64,000 bases of DNA from NCBI RefSeq assembly GCF_901709675.1, contig NC_051092.1, forward strand, positions 10,558,491-10,622,490, read 5' to 3'. Source of the DNA: Syngnathus acus. Its lineage: Eukaryota > Chordata > Actinopteri > Syngnathiformes > Syngnathidae. The notes beneath the pieces are model-generated. The model did not search any database. It worked only from the letters and a program-made list of their open reading frames with translations, and was not told the DNA's origin. Made by a program: the position numbers and the translations under genes. How positions within the stretch are numbered: position 1 is the first letter of the stretch; every line of letters starts with the position of its first letter. Positions 24,356 to 36,750 of the stretch are shown here, piece after piece.

Positions 24356-24524
24356 GGAAAAGTCACTTATGCATTTAGACCTAAAATGTGTGGCATAAAA
24401 AGAATAAGGCAAAGGGTGGATCCCAGGGCACTAGCCCTGTTGGCCCTACCCCTTGCGTGACCCTATATTCAGCACACATTTAACAATATAATTGGCAACA
24501 TTCCATTCCATTCTCAACTGGGAT

Positions 24525-24687
24525 CAGAGATGTCAAATCCAGGTCCAAAAAGTAGAAACCTTCTGCAGTTTGGCTTTAAGATAGATGCTTCGAATCAACC
24601 AGCAGGTAAACCAGTTAGCCTGGCTCAGTTAGTTAGAAGCACCTGTGGAAGAATTTCCACCTTCTGGACCTGGATTTGATACCTCGG
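24525..24687. mobile_element. 163-bp hAT-type MITE
   Basis: Terminal inverted repeats of about 30 bases (GATGTCAAATCCAGGTCC at the left, GGACCTGGATTTGATACC at the right) are flanked by ACTGGGAT and GCTGGGAT, an 8-bp target duplication with one mismatch. There is no coding capacity. Confidence 0.65.
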
Positions 24688-25131
24688 GCTGGGATAGACT
24701 CCAGTTACTCACAACCCTAATAAGGACATGCTCTTTAAAAGAGCAAGGATGCATGGATAGATTGAAGTGGTTTACCATTTGACACTGAGAGCTGCTAGTT
24801 ATAGTTTACGTAACTAGCATAGGTAACTTTGAGGCAATCATTCCTTCCAATGAATTGATCCAAATCATTGCCTGGATTTCATTATTTGGAAGACAAGAAA
24901 GGAATCCATTCGGTGGCTTCTAATTTACACAATCAATAATCGTAATTTTTTATGCAAGTCACAATATTTTAGACGTTTTTCATTTAATTAGTTATTGAAG
25001 ACTCATTTTGTGTTCCTGTGTAATGGTGAGTGTTTTTTTGCGAAAGACACAGTTTTTTATCACTGCATTTTGACAGCATGTTTTTTTTTTCACTGCTGGG
25101 TCACGCCGCAAGGTCACCCGCTGTCTTTCAC

Positions 25132-25547
25132 TCAGTGTGTCACGACTTGACGTAACTCAGGGTCCTTGTTGTTCCATCCCCTGACCTTCGTGCTTCGTTT
25201 GATGCAGGAAGAGAATGGAACGAGAGCCACACCTGCCGCAAGGAAACTCATTCCATAATCACTCTTCTTGTCAATAAAGAATCCTGAAAAGGGAGAGATT
25301 GTCCGTGAGTACTTTGTCATGCACCCCATAGCACCAGAATACACAATGATCCGTTATCATACGATCTTCATTCACTGACAGACTGCTTGATAAGAAGGCG
25401 ACAAAAGAGTGAGTTCAAGATAAGGCACAGAAGATTGCAACAAGATTCATTTTTATCTAAACGCTTACCGGCAGTGCCTTCCTCGCGCGAGTCAAACATA
25501 ATTAGTATGCTTTGAGCATCCTCAACATCTATCATCTTCGTGCTCAT
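25132..25547 (-). CDS. possible small two-exon gene, unrecognised
   Basis: Two minus-strand open segments, 25547-25469 and 25283-25132, are separated by a 185-base interval with a good donor (ACTGCCG then gtaagc) and a good acceptor (CTCTCCCTTTTCAG). Joined in phase 1 they give 76 aa starting MSTKMIDVEDAQ. The first part is acidic. The second contains FFIDKKSDYG followed by a moderately hydrophobic stretch (about residues 37-55) and a basic tail. The FFIDKKSDYG-AAGVAL pattern faintly recalls the last membrane segment of SLC16-type transporters, but no other exon of such a gene was found nearby. I do not recognise it; it may be a chance arrangement or a relic exon. Confidence 0.25.
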
Positions 25548-26766
25548 CAGTGTATTAGGAATTCACAGGACTAAAGACTACAGTAAATACGTTTGAAATA
25601 GTTCATGTGTCAGAGGGACTATGCAGTTCTAAATAAGGCACCAGGCGGTGTTTACAGCAACGACGCTGTAATTAGCATTTAACTGTAGTCAAGGTCAGTT
25701 TCAGCCTAAAGCAGAGAACAAAATTAGCCGCTTTTTTTTTTGGAGAGTCATTTGCTTTGATCCAGTGGAAAAAACCGTGTCATTAAGCAACGAAATAGAA
25801 GTGAATAGACAGGAAAACAATTGACTTTGTGTTCATATATTTCAATAATGATTGTGCTAATGTTAAAGAGTGAGAATTTTTCTAATTTAGTTCCTATTGC
25901 AAATAATGGAATATGTTCCTTTAGTAATGTTAAATGTTCATGATAACCAGGTGCATGGTGGGAGGGTTCTTGAGGAATTTTACAGCAGCCTTCTCACTTA
26001 ACTCGCAGTGGCGATCTGAGCAAGCCTCCTCTGGCTCGTATGAGCATTAAAAAGCTCAGTAAACTTCTAAGCATGCATCCGCCCACGACTCCCCACTAGC
26101 ACTATGATGTTGGTGAGTGTGGTGCCGTGGACCAAGAAATAAACGCCGCTGAATGGTGGGTTTCAGCTGCGGGACCTGCATGTTAGAGCAAAAGCAGCAC
26201 AAGCATCATTATTAGTCCATTTCCAACAACCATTAAAACCAACTGTACAACCAGACACTTAATGTTTGGTAGTTGCAGCAGTTTATCATCAGTGTGCACT
26301 TGTTTTGTTTTCTTGTAGGCTGTTAAATTAGATTGTCAATACGCATTTGATAGCCAACTGCTGACATTTTCAGCCACAAGCCAATGACTCCAGCATACAG
26401 ATTAGAATGAGGTAAAACTAGTTCATGTCATTGCGTGGATGTTGATATCAGATGTTTTGAATCCAAAGATTGACAAAGACAGCGGTCTTTCAGCATCTTT
26501 GCAAATCTACTTAGATGACGTTTTAGAAGTCTCAGCATGAAAAGAGTATTCGCCTACTTTTCTTACCTTCAGCAAAAAGAAAATAAGACTAATGTATGCA
26601 GTAGCCTACTGTGCAAATCTCCTTGCAAATGTCCTTACAAATGGCCGCACTTACATTCTTATTAAAGCGATGGTCATTTTGACATAGCAAAACACTAATG
26701 AGAAGAAATATATATCTTCTTGCATTGACAAAAACATACAAAAATAAAAGAAAATCCTTTTTATAG

Positions 26767-26776
26767 TGTGTGTGTG

Positions 26777-26837
<61 letters not shown>

Positions 26838-26925
26838 TTTTTAATATATATATACAATATATATACAATACACACAAAATCATTTTTATCATATATATGT
26901 GTGTGTATATATATATATATATAAA
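26767..26925. repeat. (TA)n/(TG)n simple repeat
   Basis: A long TA tract flanked by TG-rich segments, with further short TA runs up to about 26925. Alternating purine-pyrimidine throughout. Confidence 0.9.
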
Positions 26926-29900
26926 ATATAATACACACCAAACTGGGTGCTGGATTGATTTGTAAGGATTCACCATAAGCTCACATGATTGTTAATGAAT
27001 AAATAATTGCATTGAAAAAAATATGGGATAATAGAGTAACACTCACTGTGTTCTGCATGGCGTTCCGGCTGCTAAGAAAGTGAGAAATGCATGTGTAATT
27101 CAGTTAGGTGCAGAAGTATTTGGGCAGCTTTTCCTTCAGAGGACTTGAAATAAAAGGTTCGCTTTGCGATTTATTGAAGCGAAGCCTTTTTGCTGTAAAT
27201 CTTAGAGGTTGACCAAAGTATGGCCTTTCTTGCAAAGTGCCTCCATTTTCACAGGCTCACAAGTACTTGGACAAAGTTACTCAAATTGTCCAGTTCATGC
27301 TACTTCAATTCAAATTCATCAAAAAGTCTACAAATAGCCTATACTAGAAGAAGTCTTGAGTTGGCATTTGACAACCTTTTGACAGAAGCTACTTATATAA
27401 AGTCCTAGGACCAAGCAAGATAAAGAAAGTCATCACAATGCTTAAAAACAAACAAAAATTAAGACTTAAGTTAAGGTAAAAATAGTTAAGGCGGTCATAT
27501 CAACAGTCTGGTACATTTTAAAAAAAAAAAAAATCAATATCGATATTTTTCAAAAGATTCTGGTGTCAATACAAACTCCACATAGCTAAAATGTACTCTC
27601 ATGAATGGTTGTATTGTAGGTCATAAAATGAGAATAAAACGTTCATTTGAATAAAAACACATTGATACATCCTTGACTGATATCAAAGGTTTGGATTGTA
27701 TTGACTGTGACATATCTGAAAATAGAGTCCATTTCATCCAATCAGCAGTTCTTCGTAAATTACCCTGTGCTGCCCTTAAGTGCGGGTACCAACAAACTTT
27801 ACCAAACTATTAATTGAGTCTTTTATGATTTTGACCGTGACGTTTGGAGTGGGCCAAATCATTACTGGCCACAATCAGCCATGTGCACTTTATTGAGGCC
27901 AAAACTCTGCAGGCACCTGAGTCAGCAAAATCAACAGCAGCAGTGAGAGCAGTTAATTTACAGTGTATCCTTAATATGACAACAATTTTGTATTTATGGT
28001 CTTCTGATAACACTGGAGCTTTTGGTAATGTCAAAGCAACACTTAAGCAGCAAATTGGCGTGATTCCCAGAATGGTGCTCTGCTGGGTGCATCTGCATTT
28101 AGTCCCACAACTAAAGGTACAGTTCTTATTGTATGCCTCTGTTTATGAAATGAACTTGATTTGATCACCTGGAGAGTTTGTTACATGTTATATTATGAGA
28201 ATTCTGCAGCCCGAGCCAAATCAAACCTTTTTTTGGAAGAATCACAATGTATTTGCCTTTAGGCGGTTGCTCTGATGAAACTCCCAATGAGAATTAAATG
28301 CTCCTGTATAACCTTCACACCCTCGTCAACAGGCTTCTAAAATGCATGCAGTTGGTGAATAGCAAAAATATTCCATTTACTTGATGAATAACAAAATGAT
28401 TAGGTATTTAAAAATTGCCCTGTTTGGTTGACATACTGTGAACGGTCTATCGATGGAAATTTCATGACCTTGCAATTAAAACAAAAAAAGTTTGAATGTT
28501 CTGACTGAATAGGCTTACGTCGGCTACAGAATATTAAATTATACAGTACATCCCCAACGGGTGCTCTAAAAACAATCAAAGATTTATAGGCATGGCTGAT
28601 AAATTATAAATCTGTGGTGGGGATGACTGGGAAGGTTGCAGCAGTGGTAAAGATGGTGAGGAACACCTCCTGAATTATAAATATGTGCAGAGGAGGAGTG
28701 ACACACTATAGGCCAGAGGGAAGTGTTATCTGCAGAAGGACTGTTCCACCGTCGTGTGTCTTGAGCATGCGTCACTGTCTTTGGCATCAGGTTGTTTTGC
28801 ACTTGCTTGTCTCGGGACAAACACATCATCAAAAAGGCTTTCTTGATAGGTGGTCATGTTGCATGGATCCAACTACTGTAAGCTATATAGTCTTGGATAG
28901 ACTGAAACCGAATTTGATAAACAACATTTGGATTTCTAAAATACTAATAATTTTTCATTTCTGGATTTTTCTACCACCATTAATAAATGGTAGTGCTGGC
29001 CACGCAACACAACATAATGTGATGCAGAGTAGCCTAAATTTGCATAAAGTAATGTAGCATTACACAACAAATTGAAACACGATATAAGGTACTGCAAGAT
29101 AACGTATAAATTGTAGCATAACATTGCTACCTAACAGTATAATGTAACAGCCTAGCATGTAGAGCATAAGAGAAGCAGTGGCTTGGAGTTGCCAAGTCGT
29201 GAGCAAATGCACAGATTCAAACTTTAGATTTTCTCCTTTGAAGTAATCCCCCTGGTATCAAATGCGCTTACCCAGCCTTCTGGCAACTATTTTATATTTT
29301 CTACCAGGAATTGTCTAATACTCAGGGTATTGTGAGCATCCATAATATCACGATTAAGTGAAATTGTTCTGCCACAACTCTCGCCTCTACTCATGCACTG
29401 AACAAAGCAAACATTTCACAATCTCATTGTAGACGTCTCAATTGATCGTCTGGCTTATAGCCAAGGGGAAAACTGGTATTTTCTATATTGAATTGCATTT
29501 TGTGATACAAATCATTGAGCTTTCCTGACCTTGAATGAATGTAGAGGACTTTTTTGTCTGGAAAAAAAAATCTTTTGATTTACAACTATGTGCACATTTA
29601 TTTCTACACTACTAATATACACTTGTGACTTGTGCTTGTGTGCTGGTATAGAATCCCTATATGAATAAGTGTTGTGTTATTTAGGCACCACATTGGAATA
29701 CTGCAATGTTACATTTACATCAACAGTTGGACAGATTTGTAAATATATGTAATTACCATAAAAGATAACATGCATATGTGTGTGTGGGTGTTTGTGTGAC
29801 TTGATTGTGATCCAAGGTCATTGTGTAAGCATTGTAAAACATTGTAATCATTTGGGGGGGAGGGCACTCCACCATCACCGAGTGAACTACTCCCACTGTT

Positions 29901-30641
29901 GGCCTCACTTCTCTGCATATTTGTCGTCTAGTTTTATCTCTGTGTCCGCTGAGGAGATGGCAGATGCACACAAGCACCCAACGACACACCTTATCAACAA
30001 AGTCACAGTTGTTTTCTCATCTGGAAAAGTGGCTGCTTGAGTGTTTCCAATGGCTCAGTCTTTGTAGATGCCCCCCTGAGAGAAACGTAATTGAGAAAGA
30101 CACAATCACTGTCAATGACAGACAGTAATTTTAACTTAACTGGTCTCACTCAAGGATTCTAATTCTTCTATGGTGATTATTACGTCAGGATGCACTTTTA
30201 TAGAAGTCAAATCACATAGTATCCCCCCTCCCCCAGTCACGTGAAAATACCCTTGAAAACACACATCAGATATAGAGGTACAAAGTACATTTGAGAACAC
30301 ATTATTATTGGAGCAATGTAAACTTTGAATAATTATTTTTTTCAGAAGATCCACACAAACATTTTAGCTGTTGTCTGTCTATGGTCTCGGCAACCAGCTC
30401 CCAAGTAGAAGAAACATGCACGCTAACCCATCCAGCATTTGCCGTGAAGACTTTTTATCACTATTTTGCGACGCCAACATTTGCAATAAGCGACCCAGAT
30501 TGCACCGTTGGCTGCAATGCGATGTTAGATTTTACTTATGGTAAGTCAGCAATACGTTTGCCTCATACGTTTTCAAATAATCTGGCTTTTTAAAACATTT
30601 TGGGAACCGTATGGTGTAGATCAGGGGTCAGATAAATTCTA

Positions 30642-30905
30642 GTGGAATTACTATATTTGAGGCACATTTTGCACACTGCAAGGTCCATTAAGGCCCGGTT
30701 GGCTGGGTTTGGTGCAAATTTGAGAGCCCTGACCTTCACCCCATCCAACTCCTTTGTGAGGGACTACATCAGAGAGTGTGAACCAACATCAGTTATATTT
30801 GACCTCACAAGCCTCCTTCTGGGTGAATGGACAGTAATTCTCCACAAGCTCCAACATGTTGGCGAAAGTATGCCAAAAAGAGGAGCAGTGCTAACTGCTA
30901 GGCCA
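30642..30905 (+). pseudogene. Tc1/mariner transposase remnant (C-terminal part)
   Basis: The stretch GCACACTGCAAGGTCC, then GAGAGCCCTGACCTTCACCC, TTTGACCTCACAAGCCTCCT and TTCTCCACAAGCTCCAACAT follows the order of the 3' end of fish Tc1-like transposase genes: the region around the last catalytic acidic residue and the C-terminal helices. The usual DLNPIEH motif is degraded to FTPSNS, so it is inactive. The open frame of 158 aa spanning it is accidental beyond about 30905. Confidence 0.6.
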
Positions 30906-33900
30906 GGTGCCTGCTTACATATATATGCAAAGTTTGTTGTAATGTCAGGTGACGTCGCAGTTTGCATAAAGAACAATTATGGCAATATCTTTGTGAATTA
31001 CAATAGAAGCAGCATTGCAGTGTTTTCTTTTAGCAAGATTCATCAGTATGCAAACCCTCGTTGCTGCTTTCTTTGTGTGTGGAAAACTTTCAAGAAAGTT
31101 GAACTCTGTAATTGTTAAGCTGGTCATGTTGGCCAGATCTGAGCTCGGTCAGTCTCTTTCTGCCTTGTGTGAGATGAACAAAGTCAATCCTGACTGTGGA
31201 GTTTCCCAACAGGGCAGCTTACAGACTTGCTTTTATCTATCTGGATGTACTGTCTAGCACCAACCACAGTGGATGTTCAGAGTGAAGTGATGCTGGTGAG
31301 AATTGAGGGAGTTATTATAGTTGGTGTCTGACAGTCCTTGTCAAAAAAAATCTGCAGACACACACAAACTCAGCCAGCACTCACAGCAAACCTCAGGGGA
31401 AGAAGATCTGACCTTTAGATGTGAATAAGTAATGATCTGTGGATCAGTCTGGACTGTACGTGCCCAAGTAGGCATGACAACAGGTGTATCGCCCACCACC
31501 CCTCCTTTGTTTGCTGAGCGCAAGCTGATTTTGGAACGGATAAAAAGACAGATCATATCATCATCCCCTATTACAGATTACACAACCTCTTTAATCTTCT
31601 CTTCCATAACATGGTCATCCATGTGCGAAGGAATTTGAAGATCCCAAAATAACCCAGTGCATTTTTTTCCATTCATTTCTTTTGTTCGAAGGATAGATTG
31701 GGATTGAATGTTGGCTTTGGCCTTACAGTGAGAATGTGATAGGAGGTTCATTTAACACTAAATTGTCTGCATATTGTCTTTCTGTTCTATGGTCTATGAG
31801 TCGATTACTTCAGGCTCACCCGTGATCCTCGTAATATAACCAGGAGGGCATCATGATATGTGAATTGTGACAGCCACAATGATCCGGCAAATATTGAAAG
31901 AAAGCACGCAACTAAACAGACAAATTGGGGAGATAGCATTACCACAAAAGTCTCTACTTTTTATGAGCCATGTCTCCCACCCCCCTTCCTCCGCTTCAGG
32001 GTAGCGGCCTATGCATGTCCTCTGATGGCACCCTCTCAGAAAGCGCAGGTGTATGTGTGGGATTACCCATATGGCCACGCTGCCGATGCTGAGGGGAAGC
32101 AGCCAACAATCTCACAGCGCACGCAGGTCACCCACCAGACATGCCAGACCCTTTCCTCACTCTTAAACTACAACACAAACTTTAATCACTCGCATTTCTA
32201 CTAATATGTGGGCGAGGGAACGTTTCCTTGCGAGCAAACATCTTTTTTTTTAGAATAGTCACAGCGAGAAAACACATTTTAATACAATTACTCTGTTAAA
32301 TATTGGTCAAATTGCATTACATAATACTGCCAGTAGCAAATATATTATGAGATTACCCTGGTCAACAGCAAATTTTAATCAGATCAGTTTTTGGGAGATT
32401 TTTGTGTTTCGTTTTTAAATTTGATTGATAAAAAGCTTTTGCAATCCCAATTTTTTAACACAGTTGTTTGACTGTCTCCATGTACCCTGGAAATTGGCTG
32501 ATGCAGTTGTTATTGTGTTTTGACACTTGCATTGTGTGCATGGTTGCATTGTTACATTTTCACATTGAAATGCATTGAGTTTTATTTGGAGTCCAACTCC
32601 TTCCTAATGGAACTTTTCGGAAGAGTGAATTTTTCTGCAGAAAATTAAGGTTCACCCAAAACAAACAAATGTGAGTTCGTTCAGAGTGCTTTAGCCAACT
32701 TAGTTGTATTTTCTTGCTAAATAAATAACCTCGAAATAGCACATGAACAGTGTGTCTATATAACTCATTCCTTTCCCAGAAACCCAGTACGCTTTGTAAA
32801 ATCATTTTTTCAGTTACAGATTTTTTATATCTCCCTAAATTGCTTCGCATGTCCACAAAATGCTTGTCAGACTGTGGCACGGATTGTCATTCCATTTTCA
32901 TTTCTGTCACTTCATTTCGGAGCTAAAGTTTCTCCAGGGTTAACGTTAGACTGACTGAGCAGATAACAATTTAAAGTTGTGCTGCTGTGCTTTTGATCTA
33001 GTCAATGAGGGGATATTGCCTGTGTGTGGGGGGAATTCCTACAGATTGGCTGCTTGGTTTAATTAGATTTAATTTCTTATCAGATGTCTTGTGGAGTTCA
33101 CTTACATTGACATAATCTGCAGAGAGCATTTTATAAAGCCAGCCAACTTTAAAAGCCGAAATGTTAGGATATTTTCTCATCTTGTGTCTTCGGGTATTTA
33201 TATTTACCAAACTGCAGAGGGGAGTGAGTTGGCTTTATTTGTGAAAGCCACATATTTAACATGGATAAGAACAGCTACTTTTACTTCTCTGCTTGGAGAG
33301 AAGCACATATTTGTTTTAAACTGAGTGTGGAGGAAATGGGCCATGACTGAATTTGTGCTCAGTGGTGCTATTTGACCATGGGGCACTGTGTGATGGTAGG
33401 GCTCATCAAAACCACACGCATTAAATATTGGTGGATTTAGGGGTTGAGGTAAAATGAGTCTAGTGTAGAGTGGAAAATCTGGGACAACTCATTGAACTGT
33501 TTGGCCTGACAGCAAGTCCGTCTGGAAGGTGTACCTCTTGCTCTCTGCATGAAATAAATATCCATGTACCCATAAAAGCTATGGCCCAGTGGTTTTACCA
33601 ACTGCTTTGCCAGTAAGTCATTAGGTCCACTGGAGGAGGGACAAAACTTAGCCCTGCCATTTGACACCAAGAGGCTGCCAAGTTTCTCAAGTGCCTGCTT
33701 TACATCATCTGTCATCTCGAGTGGTAGAGCAGGTCTTCACATTAAGGATCGATCGCCAAATACCTGAACGTCCCTTCTGACCCTCCCAAGATGAATTAAA
33801 GATGCCAACGTTAAAAATACAGAATATGGTTGAATACGACACAACTCCATATTGTATATACTGATAGTTTTTCCTCACTTTCGTTTTGCAAGAACCACAT

Positions 33901-35785
33901 TATAGGGACAGTTTGCTCGTTTTTACGCTTGCAAGCGGGGAGAGCCAGCATCACTTTTGTGCAACACAAAAGTGCTTGAAAGCAACTCCGAACTCTGCTC
34001 CCGCAGCAATCTTATTTATTCTCAACAAGGAGGATGTGTTTTGCAGGACATGTCTTTGTCTTTATCTTATGAAAGCTTCAGCAAGCTGGTTCCAGCAAAT
34101 TTCAGAGGTGGTTTTATCTCTATCTTCACAACAGTCAGCTAGGAGATTTTTCCACTCCCGGGTGGAGCATATAACTCAACGTTACAGCAAACGAAAGCAG
34201 AATTAACAGTTCTAGTGAACACTTCAAAATAATCATAAAATCAAAATAAAGACTATTAAAAAAATTCAAGACATGGCATTTTAAAAGCTTTTCACTGAGA
34301 TATTGACTATTTAGATTAATTCTAAACTCTAAGACTGACTTCTATACCCTGTGTAATCCATCACACGTATTTGTGTGAATCAGGATTACCCAATCCAAAT
34401 AGATATATACTCCAAACCATATGTTGACCACATGAATCAAAATTGGCACTGAAATGAAATAGGACACCATATGGCCAAAAAAACCCAATCACTGGTAATC
34501 TGTGGAGAGAAAACACTATCAAGAAGATCACATTTCAAACCATTGGTTACAGTTGAGTTTCTGACAATTTGGCTGTGTCCCATAATCCTAACTTTAATCT
34601 AGATTGTGCTCACATCTGGTACGTCCTTGTGTGCTTTCATTGGGGAGGGGCAGGTTACTCCCCTTACAAATATGGAGTGGCTTTATCCCTAACTTGGAGA
34701 TGTTACCTATCACACTATTTTATAGGGCTTGACAGAGAAATGGCACTCATCTAGTTTGAGTGTAATTGTGCGTGTGACGACAAACAGATGAAGATTGTTG
34801 TTTGTGGAATACTTATCTATGAAGCTGGCTGGAGAAGCTCTCTTCTATTTCTTCTTTGAAATGTTCCGCAGTGTGACTCTGCACATCACTGAGGCTTACA
34901 CTTGAGACAGAAATTGGATTTGCCTCTGATTATTGAAAGAGCTTTTATTTGGAGCCTTGCAAAGTACATTTCATGGTTGTTAGCGCTCATTCTCTACTAG
35001 TCACTCACAAAAACCATGCCTTCATTTGTCCCTTTCGCTCTAGCAGTTTATAAAAGTATCATGTTTGATTTTTTTTTAAATCTATCTCTCGTCATTTGTA
35101 TCGTATGTGTTTTCACTTCTATGCTCAGAATTAAAAAAAGTCCCCAAAATATTTTTGAAAACCGACAAGAAATGGTTAGACATACATGCATTAACCAAAT
35201 CAGATTACATGGCAATAGGCATCTCAGAAATGAACCAAAAGGATCCATTACATTATTTGTCATGTCTCGAACAACATAACATTTTGCTTGAGTTTTTTAA
35301 AGCGCATTTTTCCAGACAATTGTCTCAACACATTCTAGCTTGGCTTTGGATATCCCTTGGTATGCCAAAAATTGTGCCTTTACATAGCTTAGATTAATTT
35401 GTGGAATAATGTTTATATTTGTTTGCAGTGAAACTGCTTCTGGGCGAATTAGATGTGCACGTATGTCCAATGAAGCGCGAGAATATGAGTCATTTGATAC
35501 ATTGACACGCTAGGCTAGTGAGTATTACATTTGAAGTTGCACAGTATTTTTCACAGTGGAAGAAAAAAAAAGCAACTTCGGATTGATATTGCATGTTCAT
35601 GGAAGTAAAGAGTCACTAATATTGCAGCAAAGGCTTTCAAGAGGTCAACCTGTACCAAAGGGTTTAAAGGGTTTTAAAGAGTCTTTCGGTCTGTGCCAGT
35701 GCGTCACACTGAAGAGCCAAATAAATGCAGCAGATGTAATCTCCTTATTTTGAATGCATTTAAAATACACGTGGAAAGAGATGAG

Positions 35786-35791
35786 TTTATT
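35786..35791 (-). terminator. candidate polyadenylation signal of kcng4
   Basis: AATAAA on the minus strand 57 bases downstream of the kcng4 stop codon. The hexamer is observed; its use is inferred, and longer 3' ends are common in channel genes. Confidence 0.35.
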
Positions 35792-35847
35792 TTCTTCATG
35801 TAACATGGGGATTGGAATGTTTGAATTGACAGCAAGGAGATGTTCAT

Positions 35848-36750
35848 TCAGAAAGCTGATGCTGGGAGGCTGTGATTATTTGCTGCAGCATTGTCTCCTT
35901 TTCCTAAAAGAGCCAGATATTCTAGTGAGTGCACACTATCCTTGTCCAGATGGTAGGCAAGTCCAATCGCGGCTGAGTCCTCTAGTTTCACGTTACCACC
36001 TTCTTCTCCGGCCATCCCTACCTCCTGCCACTCACCAGTGGCACCAGCTGCGGCGGCGGCGGCTGCGGCGGCGGCGCACTCCTCTTTGAACAAACGGTCG
36101 TGCTCCATCTTGAGTTCTTGGTAGGAGCGGGAGAACATGTGGAAGATGGAGGTCGCAGGGAAGGCCATGATCAGGATCCCGCTCAGGATGCTGCTCAGCG
36201 CTACAACCTGCCCAGGGATGGATCGAGGCACCATGTCACCATAGCCCACTGTTGTCATGGAGATGATAGCCCACCAGTAGGAGGCGGGGATGCTGCTAAA
36301 GTCGTGAGGGCCCGTAAGTTCACTTTCAGCCAGGTGGACCAACGGTGAGAAGAGGGTGACTGCCACGCAGAGGAAAAGCAGGAGCAGGCCAAACTCACGA
36401 GTGCTGCGTCTCACCGTCAATCCGAGCGTCTGCAGGCCGAGGGAGTGGCGAGCCAGCCGCATAACGTAAAGAATTCTCAACGCCCGCAAGATCCTCAGCA
36501 CCAGACCCAGCTTGTCCAAGTAGCCTTTACCTCCCCCTGGCCGATCGCTCTCCAGGTTGGGGTCTTCTTTCACCACCAGGGACACATAGTAAGGCAAGAT
36601 GGCCATGGCGTCGATGATGTTGAGCGGCCCGCGCAGGAATTCTAACTTGCTGGGAGCCTGAATGAAGCGTAGGATGAACTCCAGAGAGAACCAGGCCACA
36701 CACACCGTTTCGATGATGAACATGTTGTGGCACTTGGACGAGCACTCGCC
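35848..36750 (-). CDS. kcng4: kcng4 coding exon 3 (S2 to C-terminus)
   Basis: Residues 251-550, starting GECSSKCHNMF after a strong acceptor (TGTCCTCTGCAG) and ending in TGA at 35850-35848. It holds S2-S6 and the pore. The tail contains ten consecutive alanines (476-485) encoded by a GCC/GCA run, then an acidic Gly/Glu-rich stretch, and ends in SLPASAF. An AATAAA on the minus strand at 35786-35791, about 57 bases past the stop, is a plausible polyadenylation signal. Confidence 0.95.
   Translation of the reverse strand, partial: GECSSKCHNMFIIETVCVAWFSLEFILRFIQAPSKLEFLRGPLNIIDAMAILPYYVSLVVKEDPNLESDRPGGGKGYLDKLGLVLRILRALRILYVMRLARHSLGLQTLGLTVRRSTREFGLLLLFLCVAVTLFSPLVHLAESELTGPHDFSSIPASYWWAIISMTTVGYGDMVPRSIPGQVVALSSILSGILIMAFPATSIFHMFSRSYQELKMEHDRLFKEECAAAAAAAAAAGATGEWQEVGMAGEEGGNVKLEDSAAIGLAYHLDKDSVHSLEYLALLGKGDNAAANNHSLPASAF

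Larger units (their letters stand above)
18730..25131. other. upstream of wfdc1, intergenic
   Basis: A purine-rich tract lies near 18780-18840. The rest is AT-rich with no recognisable exons. The 21480-21680 segment (several TAAT-core sites such as CTAATCATTCGTCATTAAAA) looks like possible enhancer sequence. A SINE fragment and a hAT MITE near 24.2-24.7 kb are listed separately. Confidence 0.5.
25548..35785. other. intergenic between kcng4 and the 25-kb candidate
   Basis: Holds an AT/TG simple repeat, a Tc1 remnant and otherwise unremarkable AT-rich sequence. A minus-strand open frame at 33715-33437 (92 aa) has protein-like composition but no recognised relative and no splice context. Confidence 0.5.

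Noticed and set aside
24152-24412. 86-aa minus-strand open frame
   Set aside because: It lies on a dispersed SINE copy and is not a gene.
25132-25344. Last exon of an SLC16 transporter
   Set aside because: The GFFIDKKSDYG-AAGVAL pattern is suggestive, but the following residues are not hydrophobic enough and no other SLC16 exon lies upstream.
27844-28164. 106-aa plus-strand open frame
   Set aside because: No recognised motif, no supporting exon or promoter signals.
33713-33790. tRNA gene (TGGTAGAGCAGGT, then GATCGATCGCC)
   Set aside because: A-box-like start only, B box degraded and no cloverleaf; at most a decayed SINE head.
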